Of a stretch of DNA of 64,000 nucleotides, positions 17,123-26,400 are shown piece after piece. The stretch lies in the NCBI RefSeq assembly GCF_003855395.1, contig NZ_CP034015.1:3792001-3856000 (forward strand), in the 5' to 3' direction. Origin of the DNA: Shewanella livingstonensis (GTDB lineage: Bacteria; Pseudomonadota; Gammaproteobacteria; Enterobacterales; Shewanellaceae). Position numbers and translations under genes: made by a program. Under the pieces are notes generated by a model. That model did no database searches, was not told the DNA's origin, and was given only the letters and a program-made list of their open reading frames with translations. Positions within the stretch are counted from its first letter, which is position 1; each line of letters opens with the position of its first letter.

Positions 17123-18160
17123 TTAGAAATTAGCTTGTTTATTCGAACTTTTCTGCATTGCATCTTCACGGGTAATCAAGCCACGATTAACTAACGTTTG
17201 TAGGCACTGATCAAGAGTTTGCATTCCATGGGACATGCCCGTTTGGATAGCAGAGTACATTTGTGCGACTTTATCTTCACGAATAAGATTTCGGATCGCT
17301 GGCGTTCCCATCATAATTTCATGAGCCGCCACTCGGCCACCACCAATTTTCTTGATTAATGTTTGCGAAATAACCGCTTGAAGTGATTCTGACAACATGG
17401 TGCGTACCATACTCTTTTCACCTTCTGGGAATACATCGACCACACGGTCAATGGTTTTTGCTGCTGAGGTGGTATGCAAGGTACCAAAAACTAAGTGACC
17501 CGTTTCTGCGGCCGTCATGGCTAAGCGAATCGTTTCAAGATCGCGCATTTCACCCACAAGAATGACATCCGGGTCTTCACGTAATGCACTTCTTAATGCC
17601 GCATTAAAGCTATGGGTATGTTTGTGAACTTCACGTTGATTAATTAAGCATTGTTTGTTTTGGTGAACGAATTCGATTGGGTCTTCAATGGTTAAAATAT
17701 GGTCATGTCGGTTTTCATTAACGTAATCAACCATGGCTGCCAAGGTAGTCGACTTACCTGAACCCGTAGGGCCTGTTACTAGCACTAACCCACGTGGATA
17801 ACTGGCAATTTTCTTAAAAATATCTGGTGCACCAAGTTGCTCAAGCGACAAAATTTCAGACGGAATGGTACGAAAGACGGCACCTGCGCCACGCGACTGA
17901 TTGAATGCGTTAACACGAAAGCGGGCTAAGTTAGGTACTTCGAATGAAAAATCTATTTCTAGATGTTCTTCATAGTCTTTACGTTGTTTATCATTCATGA
18001 TGTCATAGACAAGACTATGAACGGCTTGATGATCTAACGCAGGTAAATTAATTTTTCTTACCTCACCATCAACGCGGATCATAGGAGAAACGCCTGCTGA
18101 AAGATGCAGATCTGACGCTTTGTGTTTTACACTAAAAGCGAGTAATTCAGTGATTTCCAT
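17123..18160 (-). CDS. pilT: Twitching motility ATPase PilT
   Basis: 345 residues from the ATG at 18160, so the protein opens MEITELLAFSVKHKASDLHLSAG as in Pseudomonas PilT. Walker A GPTGSGKSTT, the Asp box ILTIEDPIEFVH, Walker B DPDVILVGEMRD, the His box GHLVFGTLHTTSA, and the AIRNLIREDK retraction motif are all present. It powers type IV pilus retraction. It is first gene of pilT-pilU and divergent from yggS with only 27 bp between start codons. Confidence 0.95.
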   Translation of the reverse strand: MEITELLAFSVKHKASDLHLSAGVSPMIRVDGEVRKINLPALDHQAVHSLVYDIMNDKQRKDYEEHLEIDFSFEVPNLARFRVNAFNQSRGAGAVFRTIPSEILSLEQLGAPDIFKKIASYPRGLVLVTGPTGSGKSTTLAAMVDYVNENRHDHILTIEDPIEFVHQNKQCLINQREVHKHTHSFNAALRSALREDPDVILVGEMRDLETIRLAMTAAETGHLVFGTLHTTSAAKTIDRVVDVFPEGEKSMVRTMLSESLQAVISQTLIKKIGGGRVAAHEIMMGTPAIRNLIREDKVAQMYSAIQTGMSHGMQTLDQCLQTLVNRGLITREDAMQKSSNKQANF

Positions 18161-18187
18161 TGTAGAGACATCCATTTAACCAACATT

Positions 18188-18874
18188 ATGACAACAATAG
18201 CAGACAGAATATCAATCGCCCAGAGTAGAATTAATCAAGCGGCGCAAAATTGTTCACGCTCATCTGGTGAAATAAGCCTACTGGCGGTGAGTAAAACTAA
18301 ACCTATCAGTGACATCATTGCCGCTTATAAAGCGGGCCAACGTCAATTTGGCGAAAACTATGTCCAGGAAGGTGAAACTAAAATTATTGCCTTACAGGCA
18401 GATTATTCAGATATTGAATGGCATTTTATCGGCCCGCTACAATCCAATAAAACCAAAATTGTTGCTGAGTATTTTGATTGGATGCATACCCTAAGCCGCG
18501 ATAAAATTGCCCAACGTTTACACGAGCAACGCCCGAGTAACAAAGCGCCATTAAACGTATGTATTCAAGTCAATATTAGCCAAGAAGACTCTAAATCGGG
18601 CGTTAATGCTACCGATGTGGCAGCGTTAGCACTTACTATCGCAACTTTACCTCATCTTAAATTACGCGGATTAATGGCTATTCCAACCGCGACCGATGAC
18701 ACTCAACTCCAACAACAAGAGTTTGCCCAATTAAAACAACTGTTTGATCAACTCAAGCAACAATATCCTAGCGTAGATACGCTATCTATGGGAATGAGTG
18801 GTGACATGGACATTGCTATTGCCAACGGCTCGACCATGGTACGCATCGGCAGTGCGATCTTTGGTGAAAGATAA
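18188..18874 (+). CDS. yggS: YggS/PLPBP pyridoxal phosphate homeostasis protein
   Basis: 228 residues, full length. Alanine-racemase-like TIM barrel binding PLP: LLAVSKTKP with the PLP-binding Lys, GQRQFGENYVQEG, WHFIGPLQSNK, LSMGMSGD and VRIGSAIFGER. It keeps vitamin B6 and amino-acid pools balanced rather than catalysing a known reaction. No clear Shine-Dalgarno precedes the ATG, and the promoter must overlap the 5' end of pilT. The usual partner proC follows after a mini-hairpin cluster. Confidence 0.93.
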   Translation: MTTIADRISIAQSRINQAAQNCSRSSGEISLLAVSKTKPISDIIAAYKAGQRQFGENYVQEGETKIIALQADYSDIEWHFIGPLQSNKTKIVAEYFDWMHTLSRDKIAQRLHEQRPSNKAPLNVCIQVNISQEDSKSGVNATDVAALALTIATLPHLKLRGLMAIPTATDDTQLQQQEFAQLKQLFDQLKQQYPSVDTLSMGMSGDMDIAIANGSTMVRIGSAIFGER

Positions 18875-19065
18875 AATCAACAGCCTAGAGCGCTGCGCTA
18901 CTAGGACGCTATAAAATCAACAGCCTACTCGCGAAGTGACTAAATCAAGCAGCGAAGCGATCCTAGCAGGACAAAGTCCGCCCTAACAGCGTAGCGATCC
19001 TAGCAGGACAAAGTCCGCCCTAGCAGCGTAGCGAACCTAGAACCTAGAAGCGTAGCGTCCTAGTA
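18875..19065. repeat. CTAG mini-hairpin cluster, locus 4
   Basis: Lies between yggS and proC. It contains AGAGCGCTGCGCTACTAG, CAGCGAAGCG and two 37 bp units (TAGCAGG at 18964 and 19001) with GGACAAAGTCC instead of GGACGCAGTCC: the stem is kept and the three-base loop changed. A final CCTAGAAGCGTAGCGTCCTAG closes it. Confidence 0.8.
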
Positions 19066-19128
19066 CTGAATTAGGTAACATACACGGCAACTGAACATAA
19101 ATTCACTTATTTATTGGATACAGACTTA

Positions 19129-19947
19129 ATGACTCAAGCAAAAGTATGTTTTATCGGTGCGGGCAATATGACGCGTAGCATTATTAGTGGCTTAGTTAAA
19201 CATGGCTATCCTGGTGATCTTATTCATGCAACCAATCCAAGCAAGGGTAAGTTGGATGCATTGCAGCAAGATTTTTCGATTCAAGTTTCCCACGATAATA
19301 ATGCTGCTGCACAAGCTGCCGATGTCATCGTGCTAAGTGTAAAGCCTCAATTAATGGCGGCCGTTTGCGAAGACTTAAGCTCACTAGACTTAACCGATAA
19401 GTTAATCATTACTATCGCTGCAGGTATTCCAGCGTCTCGTTATCAAGTTTATTTTAAACAACCCATCAAACTTATCCGCACTATGCCAAATACTCCGACT
19501 CAAATTGGTTACGGTATGACAGGTATATATGCTGATGACAGTATTTCAGCTGAACACAAAGCTATTTGTGCAACGTTAATGCAAAGTGGCGGCAAAGTAG
19601 CTTGGGTTGATAATGAGTCAGAATTAGATCAAGTTATCGCACTTGCTGGTAGCTCTCCTGCCTATTTCTTCTTGTTTATCGAATCGATGATCGCTTCAGG
19701 GGTCAAAATGGGTATGGCAGAAGACAAAGCAAGGCTATTGGCTGAACAAGCTGCTTTAGGCGCCGCGCAGATGGTCATTCAAAACCAGCAATTATCGGTT
19801 ACAGAGTTACGTCAAAATGTTATGTCAAAAGGTGGTACCACAGCCAGAGCCGTTGAGACTTTTCAACAAGGCGGTTTAGTTGAATTGGTCGACAAAGCCA
19901 TGACAAACTGCGTTGCTCGCGCCCAAGAGATGGCTAAAACATTTTAA
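19129..19947 (+). CDS. proC: Pyrroline-5-carboxylate reductase
   Basis: 272 residues from the ATG at 19129; a TTG five codons upstream is less likely. It reduces pyrroline-5-carboxylate to proline with NAD(P)H in the cytoplasm. The Rossmann motif CFIGAGNMTRSIISGL is at the N-terminus; VLSVKPQ, IRTMPNTP and ALAGSSPAYFF follow, with the C-terminal GGTTARAVETFQQGG helix typical of ProC. It belongs to the yggS-proC-yggT-yggU cluster. Confidence 0.95.
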   Translation: MTQAKVCFIGAGNMTRSIISGLVKHGYPGDLIHATNPSKGKLDALQQDFSIQVSHDNNAAAQAADVIVLSVKPQLMAAVCEDLSSLDLTDKLIITIAAGIPASRYQVYFKQPIKLIRTMPNTPTQIGYGMTGIYADDSISAEHKAICATLMQSGGKVAWVDNESELDQVIALAGSSPAYFFLFIESMIASGVKMGMAEDKARLLAEQAALGAAQMVIQNQQLSVTELRQNVMSKGGTTARAVETFQQGGLVELVDKAMTNCVARAQEMAKTF

Positions 19948-20182
19948 CGGTATTAAATGAATGATTATTTAATTTAAGATTAACTTCGTTGGTGTAAAAT
20001 TGCTTACATAATACTAAGCTGGCATGCATCAAACCTGAGTAATAATCGCTTATATTGTCGCTTAATTAACAAAAAAAATTGTTAATTTACACACTGATTA
20101 TTGTACTAATTAAAGTGCCTAATGGCATAAAATTAAACACTAAATTACTAGCACTAAATTACATAAACGTAAGGCAAAACCT

Positions 20183-20731
20183 ATGAATGCAATGAGTTTT
20201 TTAGTCAACACGCTGTTTGACTTGTACCTAATGATCGTCATTCTTCGTTTTTGGCTACAGCTTGCAAGAGCGGATTTTTACAATCCATTTAGCCAATTTG
20301 TGGTTAAAGCGACACAACCTATTATCGCACCAATGCGTCGACTATTACCTTCAATAGGACGAATAGATACTTCATCAATGCTACTGGCATTAATAGTAGT
20401 ATTAGTAAAAATGTTAGTACTTACTTTCATGACCAATGCCACTGTAGACATCGTTACCTTGTTATTATTCTCGGTTATTTCAGTAATAAAACAAGCGGGT
20501 GTATTACTTTTTTGGATGTTACTTATTCGCGCAGTATTAAGTTGGTTCAATCAAGGCTACAACCCAATAGTGATGGTAATGACTCAATTAACAGAACCTA
20601 TTTTAGCGCCTGTACGTAAAATATTGCCTGCAATTGGTGGCTTAGATTTATCGGTATTAGTAGTATTTATTGCGATGAACTTCATCAATATGTTGTGCGC
20701 GCAATACATTCCTTTTTGGGCGATTATTTAG
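20183..20731 (+). CDS. yggT: YggT family membrane protein
   Basis: 182 residues with two YggT repeats, each a pair of hydrophobic helices followed by PxxPxxPIxxPx[18 protein letters not shown] near residue 46 and [16 protein letters not shown] near residue 148. About four membrane segments. The family is linked to osmotic or cation stress and to division-related proteins in other phyla, but the function here is not established. It overlaps nothing; yggU starts 18 bp later. Confidence 0.9.
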   Translation: MNAMSFLVNTLFDLYLMIVILRFWLQLARADFYNPFSQFVVKATQPIIAPMRRLLPSIGRIDTSSMLLALIVVLVKMLVLTFMTNATVDIVTLLLFSVISVIKQAGVLLFWMLLIRAVLSWFNQGYNPIVMVMTQLTEPILAPVRKILPAIGGLDLSVLVVFIAMNFINMLCAQYIPFWAII

Positions 20732-20748
20732 TTAGCGGGCATCATTAC

Positions 20749-21051
20749 ATGATGAATGCCGTTAGCTATATCAACGATGAGCAGCAAGGTGACTTACTGC
20801 TCATCGTCTATATACAACCCAAAGCCAGCCGCGATCAAATTATCGGCTTGCACGGTAACGAATTAAAAATAGCCATAACAGCACCACCGATTGACGGTAA
20901 GGCAAATGCTTATTTATCTAAGTATCTTGCAAAAGCCTGTAAAGTACCTAAAAGTCAGGTGCATATTATTAAAGGTGAACAAGGTCGGCATAAACAAATT
21001 AAAATATGCCAACCTCGAGTTATTCCACCAGAGATAGCGGCACTGCTATAA
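20749..21051 (+). CDS. yggU: DUF167 (YggU) family protein
   Basis: 100 residues from the ATG at 20749; an in-frame ATG within yggT exists but would add residues foreign to the family. Signatures: [44 protein letters not shown], and a [16 protein letters not shown] segment. Structures are known for this small alpha/beta family but the role is not. Probably translated with yggT. Confidence 0.9.
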   Translation: MMNAVSYINDEQQGDLLLIVYIQPKASRDQIIGLHGNELKIAITAPPIDGKANAYLSKYLAKACKVPKSQVHIIKGEQGRHKQIKICQPRVIPPEIAALL

Positions 21052-21114
21052 GCGTACTTTTAAAGCTCACTCATCTATAATAACCTTACTGCTCAAGATC
21101 CTAAGGACAAGATT

Positions 21115-21576
21115 ATGTTTCAATCATTGCGTTTATCTCGGCCACTTTTACCAATACTATTGCTATCTCTCATCACAATTAGCAGTATCGGCAATGCTCA
21201 CGCAGAACAAAAACAACAAGTCGGTAATTTCGATATTCATTATATGGCACTCAGCAGCACCTTTATTACCCCTGAAATTGCGAAAACCTATGGCATAGAA
21301 CGCAGTAGTTATAATGGCTTAGTTAATATTACCGTGCTAAATACTAGCCAAGATGGACACCCGGCTGTTCCCGTTGAAATATCGGGTATCGCCAACAACT
21401 TAATAGATGCCCGCATCACACTTGATTTTAAAGAGATCCGAGAAGGACACTCCATCTATTACATCGCAGAAGTACCTTACAGAGACGATCAAGAGGTTAA
21501 TTTTACGATTGCCATTAAATACGGCAAACAATTAAATACTTCTTTGAAGTTCAAACAGAAGTTTTATGTAGATTAA
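21115..21576 (+). CDS. DUF4426 exported protein
   Basis: 153 residues. An N-terminal signal (residues 1-30, ending NAHA) is followed by a compact beta-rich domain: VGNFDIHYMALSSTFITPEIAKTYGI, RSSYNGLVNITVLN, EGHSIYYIAEVPYR. This matches DUF4426, usually found between yggU and rdgB in gammaproteobacteria, as here. Periplasmic by prediction; function unknown. It has a fair ribosome site (AAGGACAAGATT before ATG). Confidence 0.85.
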   Translation: MFQSLRLSRPLLPILLLSLITISSIGNAHAEQKQQVGNFDIHYMALSSTFITPEIAKTYGIERSSYNGLVNITVLNTSQDGHPAVPVEISGIANNLIDARITLDFKEIREGHSIYYIAEVPYRDDQEVNFTIAIKYGKQLNTSLKFKQKFYVD

Positions 21577-21595
21577 ATCATCGATAACAAGCGGT

Positions 21596-21858
21596 ATCGA
21601 GCGATATCGAGCCTAGAGCGCTGCGCTGCTAGGACGCTTCGCGGCTAGATTCTATAGAATCAACAGCCTAGTCGCCCAGCAACTCAATTTTAACAGCGAA
21701 GCTGTTCTTAGCAGTGACGAAGTCACGCCCTAGAAGCGGAGCGCACTATCCGTGTAGCGGCCTAGGATCTTAGCAGTGACGAAGTCACGTCCTAGAAGCG
21801 AAGCGCCCTAGAAGCGAAGCGGCCTAGTTACCGCCGTAGCCTATCGCGGGGTAGTTAG
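21596..21858. repeat. CTAG mini-hairpin cluster, locus 5
   Basis: Modules in order: AGAGCGCTGCGCTGCTAG, GACGCTTCGCGGCTAG, GATTCTATAGAATC, CAGCGAAGCTG, GTGACGAAGTCAC (twice), AAGCGAAGCGCCCTAG and a closing TACCGCCGTAGCC. It shares module order with loci 2 and 3. It fills the DUF4426-rdgB gap. Confidence 0.8.
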
Positions 21859-21897
21859 CGTATAATGACGGCAAATTTACCCTCATCTAAAAAACTT

Positions 21898-22563
21898 ATG
21901 CATACCTTAGCCAAACAACAAATTGTTCTTGCCAGTGGCAACAAAGGCAAACTTGCCGAATTTGATCAAATGCTAACAGCATTTAATATTGAAGTATTAC
22001 CACAGAATAAATTTAATGTTTCCGAGGTTGCAGAAACAGGCACCACGTTTGTTGAGAATGCCATCATTAAAGCGCGTCATGCTGCAGAAATTACCGGTAA
22101 AGCTGCTATTGCAGATGATTCTGGTATTGAAGTCGATGCACTACAAGGTCAACCAGGCATATATTCCGCACGATATTCTGGCGCTGGGGCCACTGAAACC
22201 AGCAACTACCTAAAACTATTGGATGCTCTTCAGGGCGAAAAACTTCGTAGTGCCCGCTTTCAATGTGTATTGGTGTACATGCGCCATGCAAAAGATCCGA
22301 CGCCTATTATTTGCCAGGCCTCATGGGAAGGCACCATAAACCATGCTCCTCAAGGCGATAAAGGCCATGGTTATGATCCTATTTTTATCCCGCAAGGCTT
22401 TGACTGCTCGGCCGCTGAATTAACTGGCGATCAGAAAAATGCCCATAGTCATCGGGGCAAAGCACTTGAACTGCTAGTAAGTGCAATGAAAGCTCAAGGC
22501 ATCATTACATCAAACATTACATCAAACATTACATCAAACAACACTACGGATGATCATCAATAA
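21898..22563 (+). CDS. rdgB: RdgB/HAM1 non-canonical purine NTP pyrophosphatase
   Basis: 221 residues from the ATG at 21898, which aligns with other RdgB starts; an in-frame ATG at 21865 is possible but overlaps a TATAAT hexamer (21861-21866) that could be a -10 box. It hydrolyses ITP, dITP and XTP to monophosphates. Motifs: IVLASGNKGKLAEF, ETGTTFVENAIIKARHAA, AIADDSGIEVDAL, GIYSARYSG, GHGYDPIFIPQG and SHRGKALELL. The C-terminus ends in an unusual repeated TSNI tract encoded by a 12 bp tandem repeat. The stop touches the hemW start. Confidence 0.94.
   Translation: MHTLAKQQIVLASGNKGKLAEFDQMLTAFNIEVLPQNKFNVSEVAETGTTFVENAIIKARHAAEITGKAAIADDSGIEVDALQGQPGIYSARYSGAGATETSNYLKLLDALQGEKLRSARFQCVLVYMRHAKDPTPIICQASWEGTINHAPQGDKGHGYDPIFIPQGFDCSAAELTGDQKNAHSHRGKALELLVSAMKAQGIITSNITSNITSNNTTDDHQ
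22509..22547 (+). repeat. 12 bp coding tandem repeat in rdgB
   Basis: Three near-identical 12 bp units (CATCAAACATTA type) encode ITSNITSNITSN at the RdgB C-terminus. The unit is a multiple of three, so copy changes keep the frame. Confidence 0.7.
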
Positions 22564-23703
22564 ATGACATTGCAATTGCCACCACTTAGTTTGTATATCC
22601 ATATCCCTTGGTGTGTACAAAAATGCCCTTATTGTGATTTTAACTCCCACGGCCAAAATGGTGAGTTACCTCAACAACAATATGTTGATGCGTTATTAGA
22701 CGATTTAAAACAAGACCTGGCTTATGTTCAGGGTCGAAAGATCCATACTATTTTTATCGGTGGTGGTACACCATCGTTATTTGACGCTAGCCAAATCCAA
22801 CGCATACTTGAAGGTGCACAAGCATTAATCCCTTTTGAAGATGATATAGAAATCACCATGGAAGCCAATCCTGGCACATTAGAGCATGATGACTTTAGTG
22901 CTTACCGCGCGGCGGGTGTGACAAGACTATCCATTGGGGTACAAAGCTTCTCAAAAGAAAAACTGAACCTGCTAGGACGGATCCATAATGAGGATGAAGC
23001 TAAAGTGGCAGCGCAAAAAGCTAAACAAGCTGACTATTTAAGTTTTAATCTCGACTTAATGCATGGTTTACCGAACCAAAGCTTTGATGAAGCCATGCAC
23101 GATATTGATACCGCAACCGCATTAGCCCCTCCACATTTATCTTGGTATCAACTCACCATTGAACCTAATACCTTATTTCATTCAAAACCACCACAATTAC
23201 CAGACGATGAGAATCTGTGGCAAATTTATGAACAAGGTCAACAACGCTTAGCCGCTTTAGGTTACGAGCAATACGAGATCTCCGCCTATGCTAAACCAGG
23301 ATATCAGTGCCGTCATAATCTTAATTATTGGCAATTTGGTGACTACCTTGGTATTGGTTGCGGAGCCCATGGTAAAATTACCCTGCCCGACTCAAATCAA
23401 ATTGTGCGTACAGTTAAAATCAAGCACCCTAAAGGCTATCTCGCGGCAGAAAAATATACTTTTGAAACCACAGATGTAGTTGAAGAAGATCGCCCATTAG
23501 AATACTTAATGAACCGTCTTAGATTGATGACTCCAATTCCTAAAACCGAGTTTGAGCAACGCACCGGTCAACCTGCAGAAGTAGTCAAGGCAGGCATGCA
23601 GAAATCAATTGAACGAGGCCTATTAACCGAGACCACAACACATTGGCAATTAACATCTAAAGGCCATATGTTTGTAAATGACTTACTGTCTCAATTTATT
23701 TAA
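22564..23703 (+). CDS. hemW: HemW radical SAM heme chaperone
   Basis: 379 residues. The radical SAM cluster motif CVQKCPYCDF (CxxxCxxC) sits near residue 17, after LSLYIHIPW; GGGTPSLF and EANPGTL follow. The HPxxSWYQLTIEPNT and YEISAYAKPG motifs separate HemW from HemN coproporphyrinogen oxidases; HemW lacks the oxidase activity and delivers heme to membrane targets. The ATG abuts the rdgB stop (TAAATG), so translation is probably coupled. Confidence 0.93.
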   Translation: MTLQLPPLSLYIHIPWCVQKCPYCDFNSHGQNGELPQQQYVDALLDDLKQDLAYVQGRKIHTIFIGGGTPSLFDASQIQRILEGAQALIPFEDDIEITMEANPGTLEHDDFSAYRAAGVTRLSIGVQSFSKEKLNLLGRIHNEDEAKVAAQKAKQADYLSFNLDLMHGLPNQSFDEAMHDIDTATALAPPHLSWYQLTIEPNTLFHSKPPQLPDDENLWQIYEQGQQRLAALGYEQYEISAYAKPGYQCRHNLNYWQFGDYLGIGCGAHGKITLPDSNQIVRTVKIKHPKGYLAAEKYTFETTDVVEEDRPLEYLMNRLRLMTPIPKTEFEQRTGQPAEVVKAGMQKSIERGLLTETTTHWQLTSKGHMFVNDLLSQFI

Positions 23704-23891
23704 TCCGCCAATATGACTCGCGGTTTAGCGTTATAAACAGGTAACTGCGAGTCGACTCTTAATTATTCCCCTTATAAAAAAATACATTTCACTTACCAAA
23801 AATACACACTTTCTAACATTTATATTGACACTTTTAGACAAAGCTTGATTAGGATGTGCTCCTATAACTTAGGTACTTTGGGAAGATATTA

Positions 23892-25748
23892 ATGTCTATT
23901 AAAACAAAAATAACTCTGGTTGCTGTTGCGTTATCGAGCTTATTAAGTGCATCGGCTATTGCTAATTTACACAACATGCCACAATTGAGTCCTCAAGAAA
24001 GTACAGCAACATCTAACCAACAAACCGAAACAGAAAAAGCCAACGCGTTGTTTGAAGCCATTTTTATGGAAAATGTGATGGCAAATCCAATTAACCAAAC
24101 TTACCTTGGTATTAAACAAGATTATGGCAAGTGGAATGACTTAACAGATGCTGCTGCGGATGCTGACTTAGCCCGTATTAAAAAGCAGCTTATAAGGCTC
24201 ACTCAACTTGATGAAACTAAGCTCGATCAACAAGCTGCATTAAGTTTTGAGCTATTGAAAGCCAGTTTAGAGCATACAATTAGCGATGATAAATGGCGTT
24301 ATCACACTTACCCGATAAATCAAATGTACGGCGTTCATTCTATCGTGGCTTCATTTCTTATCAATCAACACCAGATAACCGATGAAAGTGATGCAAAAGC
24401 CTATATCAGCCGTTTAAACGCGGTACCGACATTATTTTCACAACTCGAAACGTCATTAGAAATTAGAGCTAAAAAACACATCATCGCGCCGAAATTTGTG
24501 TTCCCTTATGTGATTTCAGACAGTAAAAATATTATTAGTGGTGCTCCTTTTACCGAGACAGGAAAAGACAGTGCGCTATGGGCTGATGCAACACGTAAAA
24601 TAAATAAGCTCGATATTAGCGATGACAAAAAACAAGCTTTATTAAATGATGTTAAACAAGCTTTGTTAACTAACGTGAAGCCTGCTTATGAGCAATTAAT
24701 CACTTATACCAAGTCACTTGAAGCACGTGCAGATACTAAAGATGGCGCCTGGAAACTACCAGACGGAGAAGCGTTTTATAATAACGCCCTCGCCCGTACA
24801 ACCACTACTGACATGAGCGCAAACACTATCCATGAACTCGGTTTAACTGAAGTTAAGCGTATTCATGATGAAATGCGCGTCATTATGAAAAAAGTACAGT
24901 TTGCCGGTAGCTTGAAAGAGTTTTTTGTTTTCATGCGCGATGACAAACAATTTTACTATCCTGACACCAACGAAGGTAAAGCGGCCTATATCACGCAAGC
25001 AAAGTCTCTAATCGATACTATGGAGTCTCGATTAGATGAAGTCTTTACCATTAAACCTAAAGCGGCTTTGGTAGTACAAAAAGTAGAGGCATTTAGAGAG
25101 AAGTCTGCAGGAAAAGCCTTTTACGATCAACCTGCACCAGATGGCTCTCGCCCAGGTACCTATTACGCTAATTTATACAAAATGAAGGCGATGCCAAAGT
25201 ATCAAATGGAAGCACTTGCTTATCATGAAGGGATCCCTGGCCATCACATGCAAATCGCGATAGCACAAGAATTACAAGGTATTCCAAAATTTAGAAAATT
25301 TGGCGGTTACACTGCTTATATAGAAGGTTGGGGACTTTATTCTGAATACTTCCCTAAGGAAATGGGCTTATATGCCGACCCATACTCTGACTTTGGCCGT
25401 TTATCAATGGAGCTATGGCGAGCATGCCGTTTAGTGGTTGATACTGGCATACACGCTAAGAAGTGGACTCGTGAACAGAGCATTGCCTATTATGTTGATA
25501 ACACCCCAAATGCTGAATCTGATGCAATTAAAATGGTCGAACGCCATATTGTTATGCCATCACAAGCTACCGCTTACAAAGTGGGTATGATTAAAATATT
25601 ACAGCTACGTGAACAAGCAAAAAAAGAGTTAGGCTCAAAGTTTGATATCCGCGAGTTTCACACTTTAATATTGAAAAATGGTCCGTTGCCATTAGACATA
25701 CTTGAAGAGCAAGTAACTAAATGGATTAAACAAGTTAACTTACTGTAA
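23892..25748 (+). CDS. DUF885 putative metallopeptidase, exported
   Basis: 618 residues. The N-terminus MSIKTKITLVAVALSSLLSASAIA is a signal peptide. The DUF885 motif LAYHEGIPGHHMQIAIA near residue 447 resembles a zinc-peptidase active site; GYTAYIEGWGLYSEY follows with the likely third ligand region. The C-terminus contains MPSQATAYKVGMIKILQLR, also typical. Substrates of this family are mostly unknown; periplasmic peptidase is an inference. It stands alone, with a strong terminator. Confidence 0.87.
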   Translation: MSIKTKITLVAVALSSLLSASAIANLHNMPQLSPQESTATSNQQTETEKANALFEAIFMENVMANPINQTYLGIKQDYGKWNDLTDAAADADLARIKKQLIRLTQLDETKLDQQAALSFELLKASLEHTISDDKWRYHTYPINQMYGVHSIVASFLINQHQITDESDAKAYISRLNAVPTLFSQLETSLEIRAKKHIIAPKFVFPYVISDSKNIISGAPFTETGKDSALWADATRKINKLDISDDKKQALLNDVKQALLTNVKPAYEQLITYTKSLEARADTKDGAWKLPDGEAFYNNALARTTTTDMSANTIHELGLTEVKRIHDEMRVIMKKVQFAGSLKEFFVFMRDDKQFYYPDTNEGKAAYITQAKSLIDTMESRLDEVFTIKPKAALVVQKVEAFREKSAGKAFYDQPAPDGSRPGTYYANLYKMKAMPKYQMEALAYHEGIPGHHMQIAIAQELQGIPKFRKFGGYTAYIEGWGLYSEYFPKEMGLYADPYSDFGRLSMELWRACRLVVDTGIHAKKWTREQSIAYYVDNTPNAESDAIKMVERHIVMPSQATAYKVGMIKILQLREQAKKELGSKFDIREFHTLILKNGPLPLDILEEQVTKWIKQVNLL

Positions 25749-25770
25749 GTTAACAGCTAACTATGTTCTA

Positions 25771-25805
25771 ACGTAAAACGGCAACCTAAGGTTGCCGTTT
25801 TACGT
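25771..25805 (+). terminator. Strong hairpin terminator of the DUF885 gene
   Basis: Exact 16 bp arms (ACGTAAAACGGCAACC and its complement) around a three-base loop, 22 bp after the stop. The stem itself includes the TTTTAC tail. Confidence 0.8.
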
Positions 25806-26203
25806 TGATCATTACCACAAAAAAATAACCCCAGAACAAAGTCTGGGGTAAACCAAATAAACTAGGATGATGGTTTTAAGGCTGGCATTGTTCTAGTTCG
25901 AAAACCATTGCCAGCTCTGATCCAAAACGTGCTACCTTGCAGATTTGTACGCTTGATTGAAAAGGGGTCATTTCTCAGAAAAACGCATGCTTCAAATCAT
26001 TTCGAATCAACTACCAACCATTGTATTGATATCAGAACAGACTTCAACTACTTAACAAATGTAAATCACTAACCTCTTGATTAGTAGGTTACTAATCAAC
26101 TAATCAAGTAACAGCTTAAGTAATTGATAAAATTCAGATTAAAATAAAGCCGCAAGATGACTTGCGGCTTTGTTTTTAAATAGAAACAATGTTTCCATTT
26201 TTA
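25806..26203. other. Gene-free stretch with further hairpins
   Basis: No gene. An inverted repeat ACCCCAGA/TCTGGGGT lies at 25828-25849, and a terminator-like AAAGCCGCAAG/CTTGCGGCTTT followed by GTTTTT at 26146-26176. Why two hairpins follow the DUF885 terminator is unclear; a small transcript ending at 26176 is possible but no promoter was identified. Confidence 0.4.
26146..26176 (+). terminator. Orphan intrinsic terminator-like hairpin
   Basis: AAAGCCGCAAG / CTTGCGGCTTT with loop ATGA, then GTTTTT on the plus strand. It lies ~400 bp after the nearest plus-strand gene, which already has its own terminator, and 220 bp beyond the convergent LysR stop. Confidence 0.65.
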
Positions 26204-26400
26204 TTAACATTAACTCAGGATAAAAGAACCAAAAAATGAATATAAAACTCTTTATTTTGCATTTTCAGTATCAAACTTACCATCTATTTTGCTAGCAATA
26301 CCTATTGACAATTAATAGCTAATCTATTGTCAGTCAATACCACTCAATTACTGGCACAAAGGATTGCTTGATAAGCGTTTATTATCCGCAGTTGAATTAT
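26204..26400. mobile_element. MITE-like element, family M1, copy C
   Basis: About 197 bp with weakly conserved inverted ends (ATTAACTCAGGATAA left; complement of right end ATTCAACTGCGGATAA). The core has TATCAAACTTACCATCTATTT, as in copy D. Its right end overlaps the stop codon of the LysR gene (26399-26397). Confidence 0.5.
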
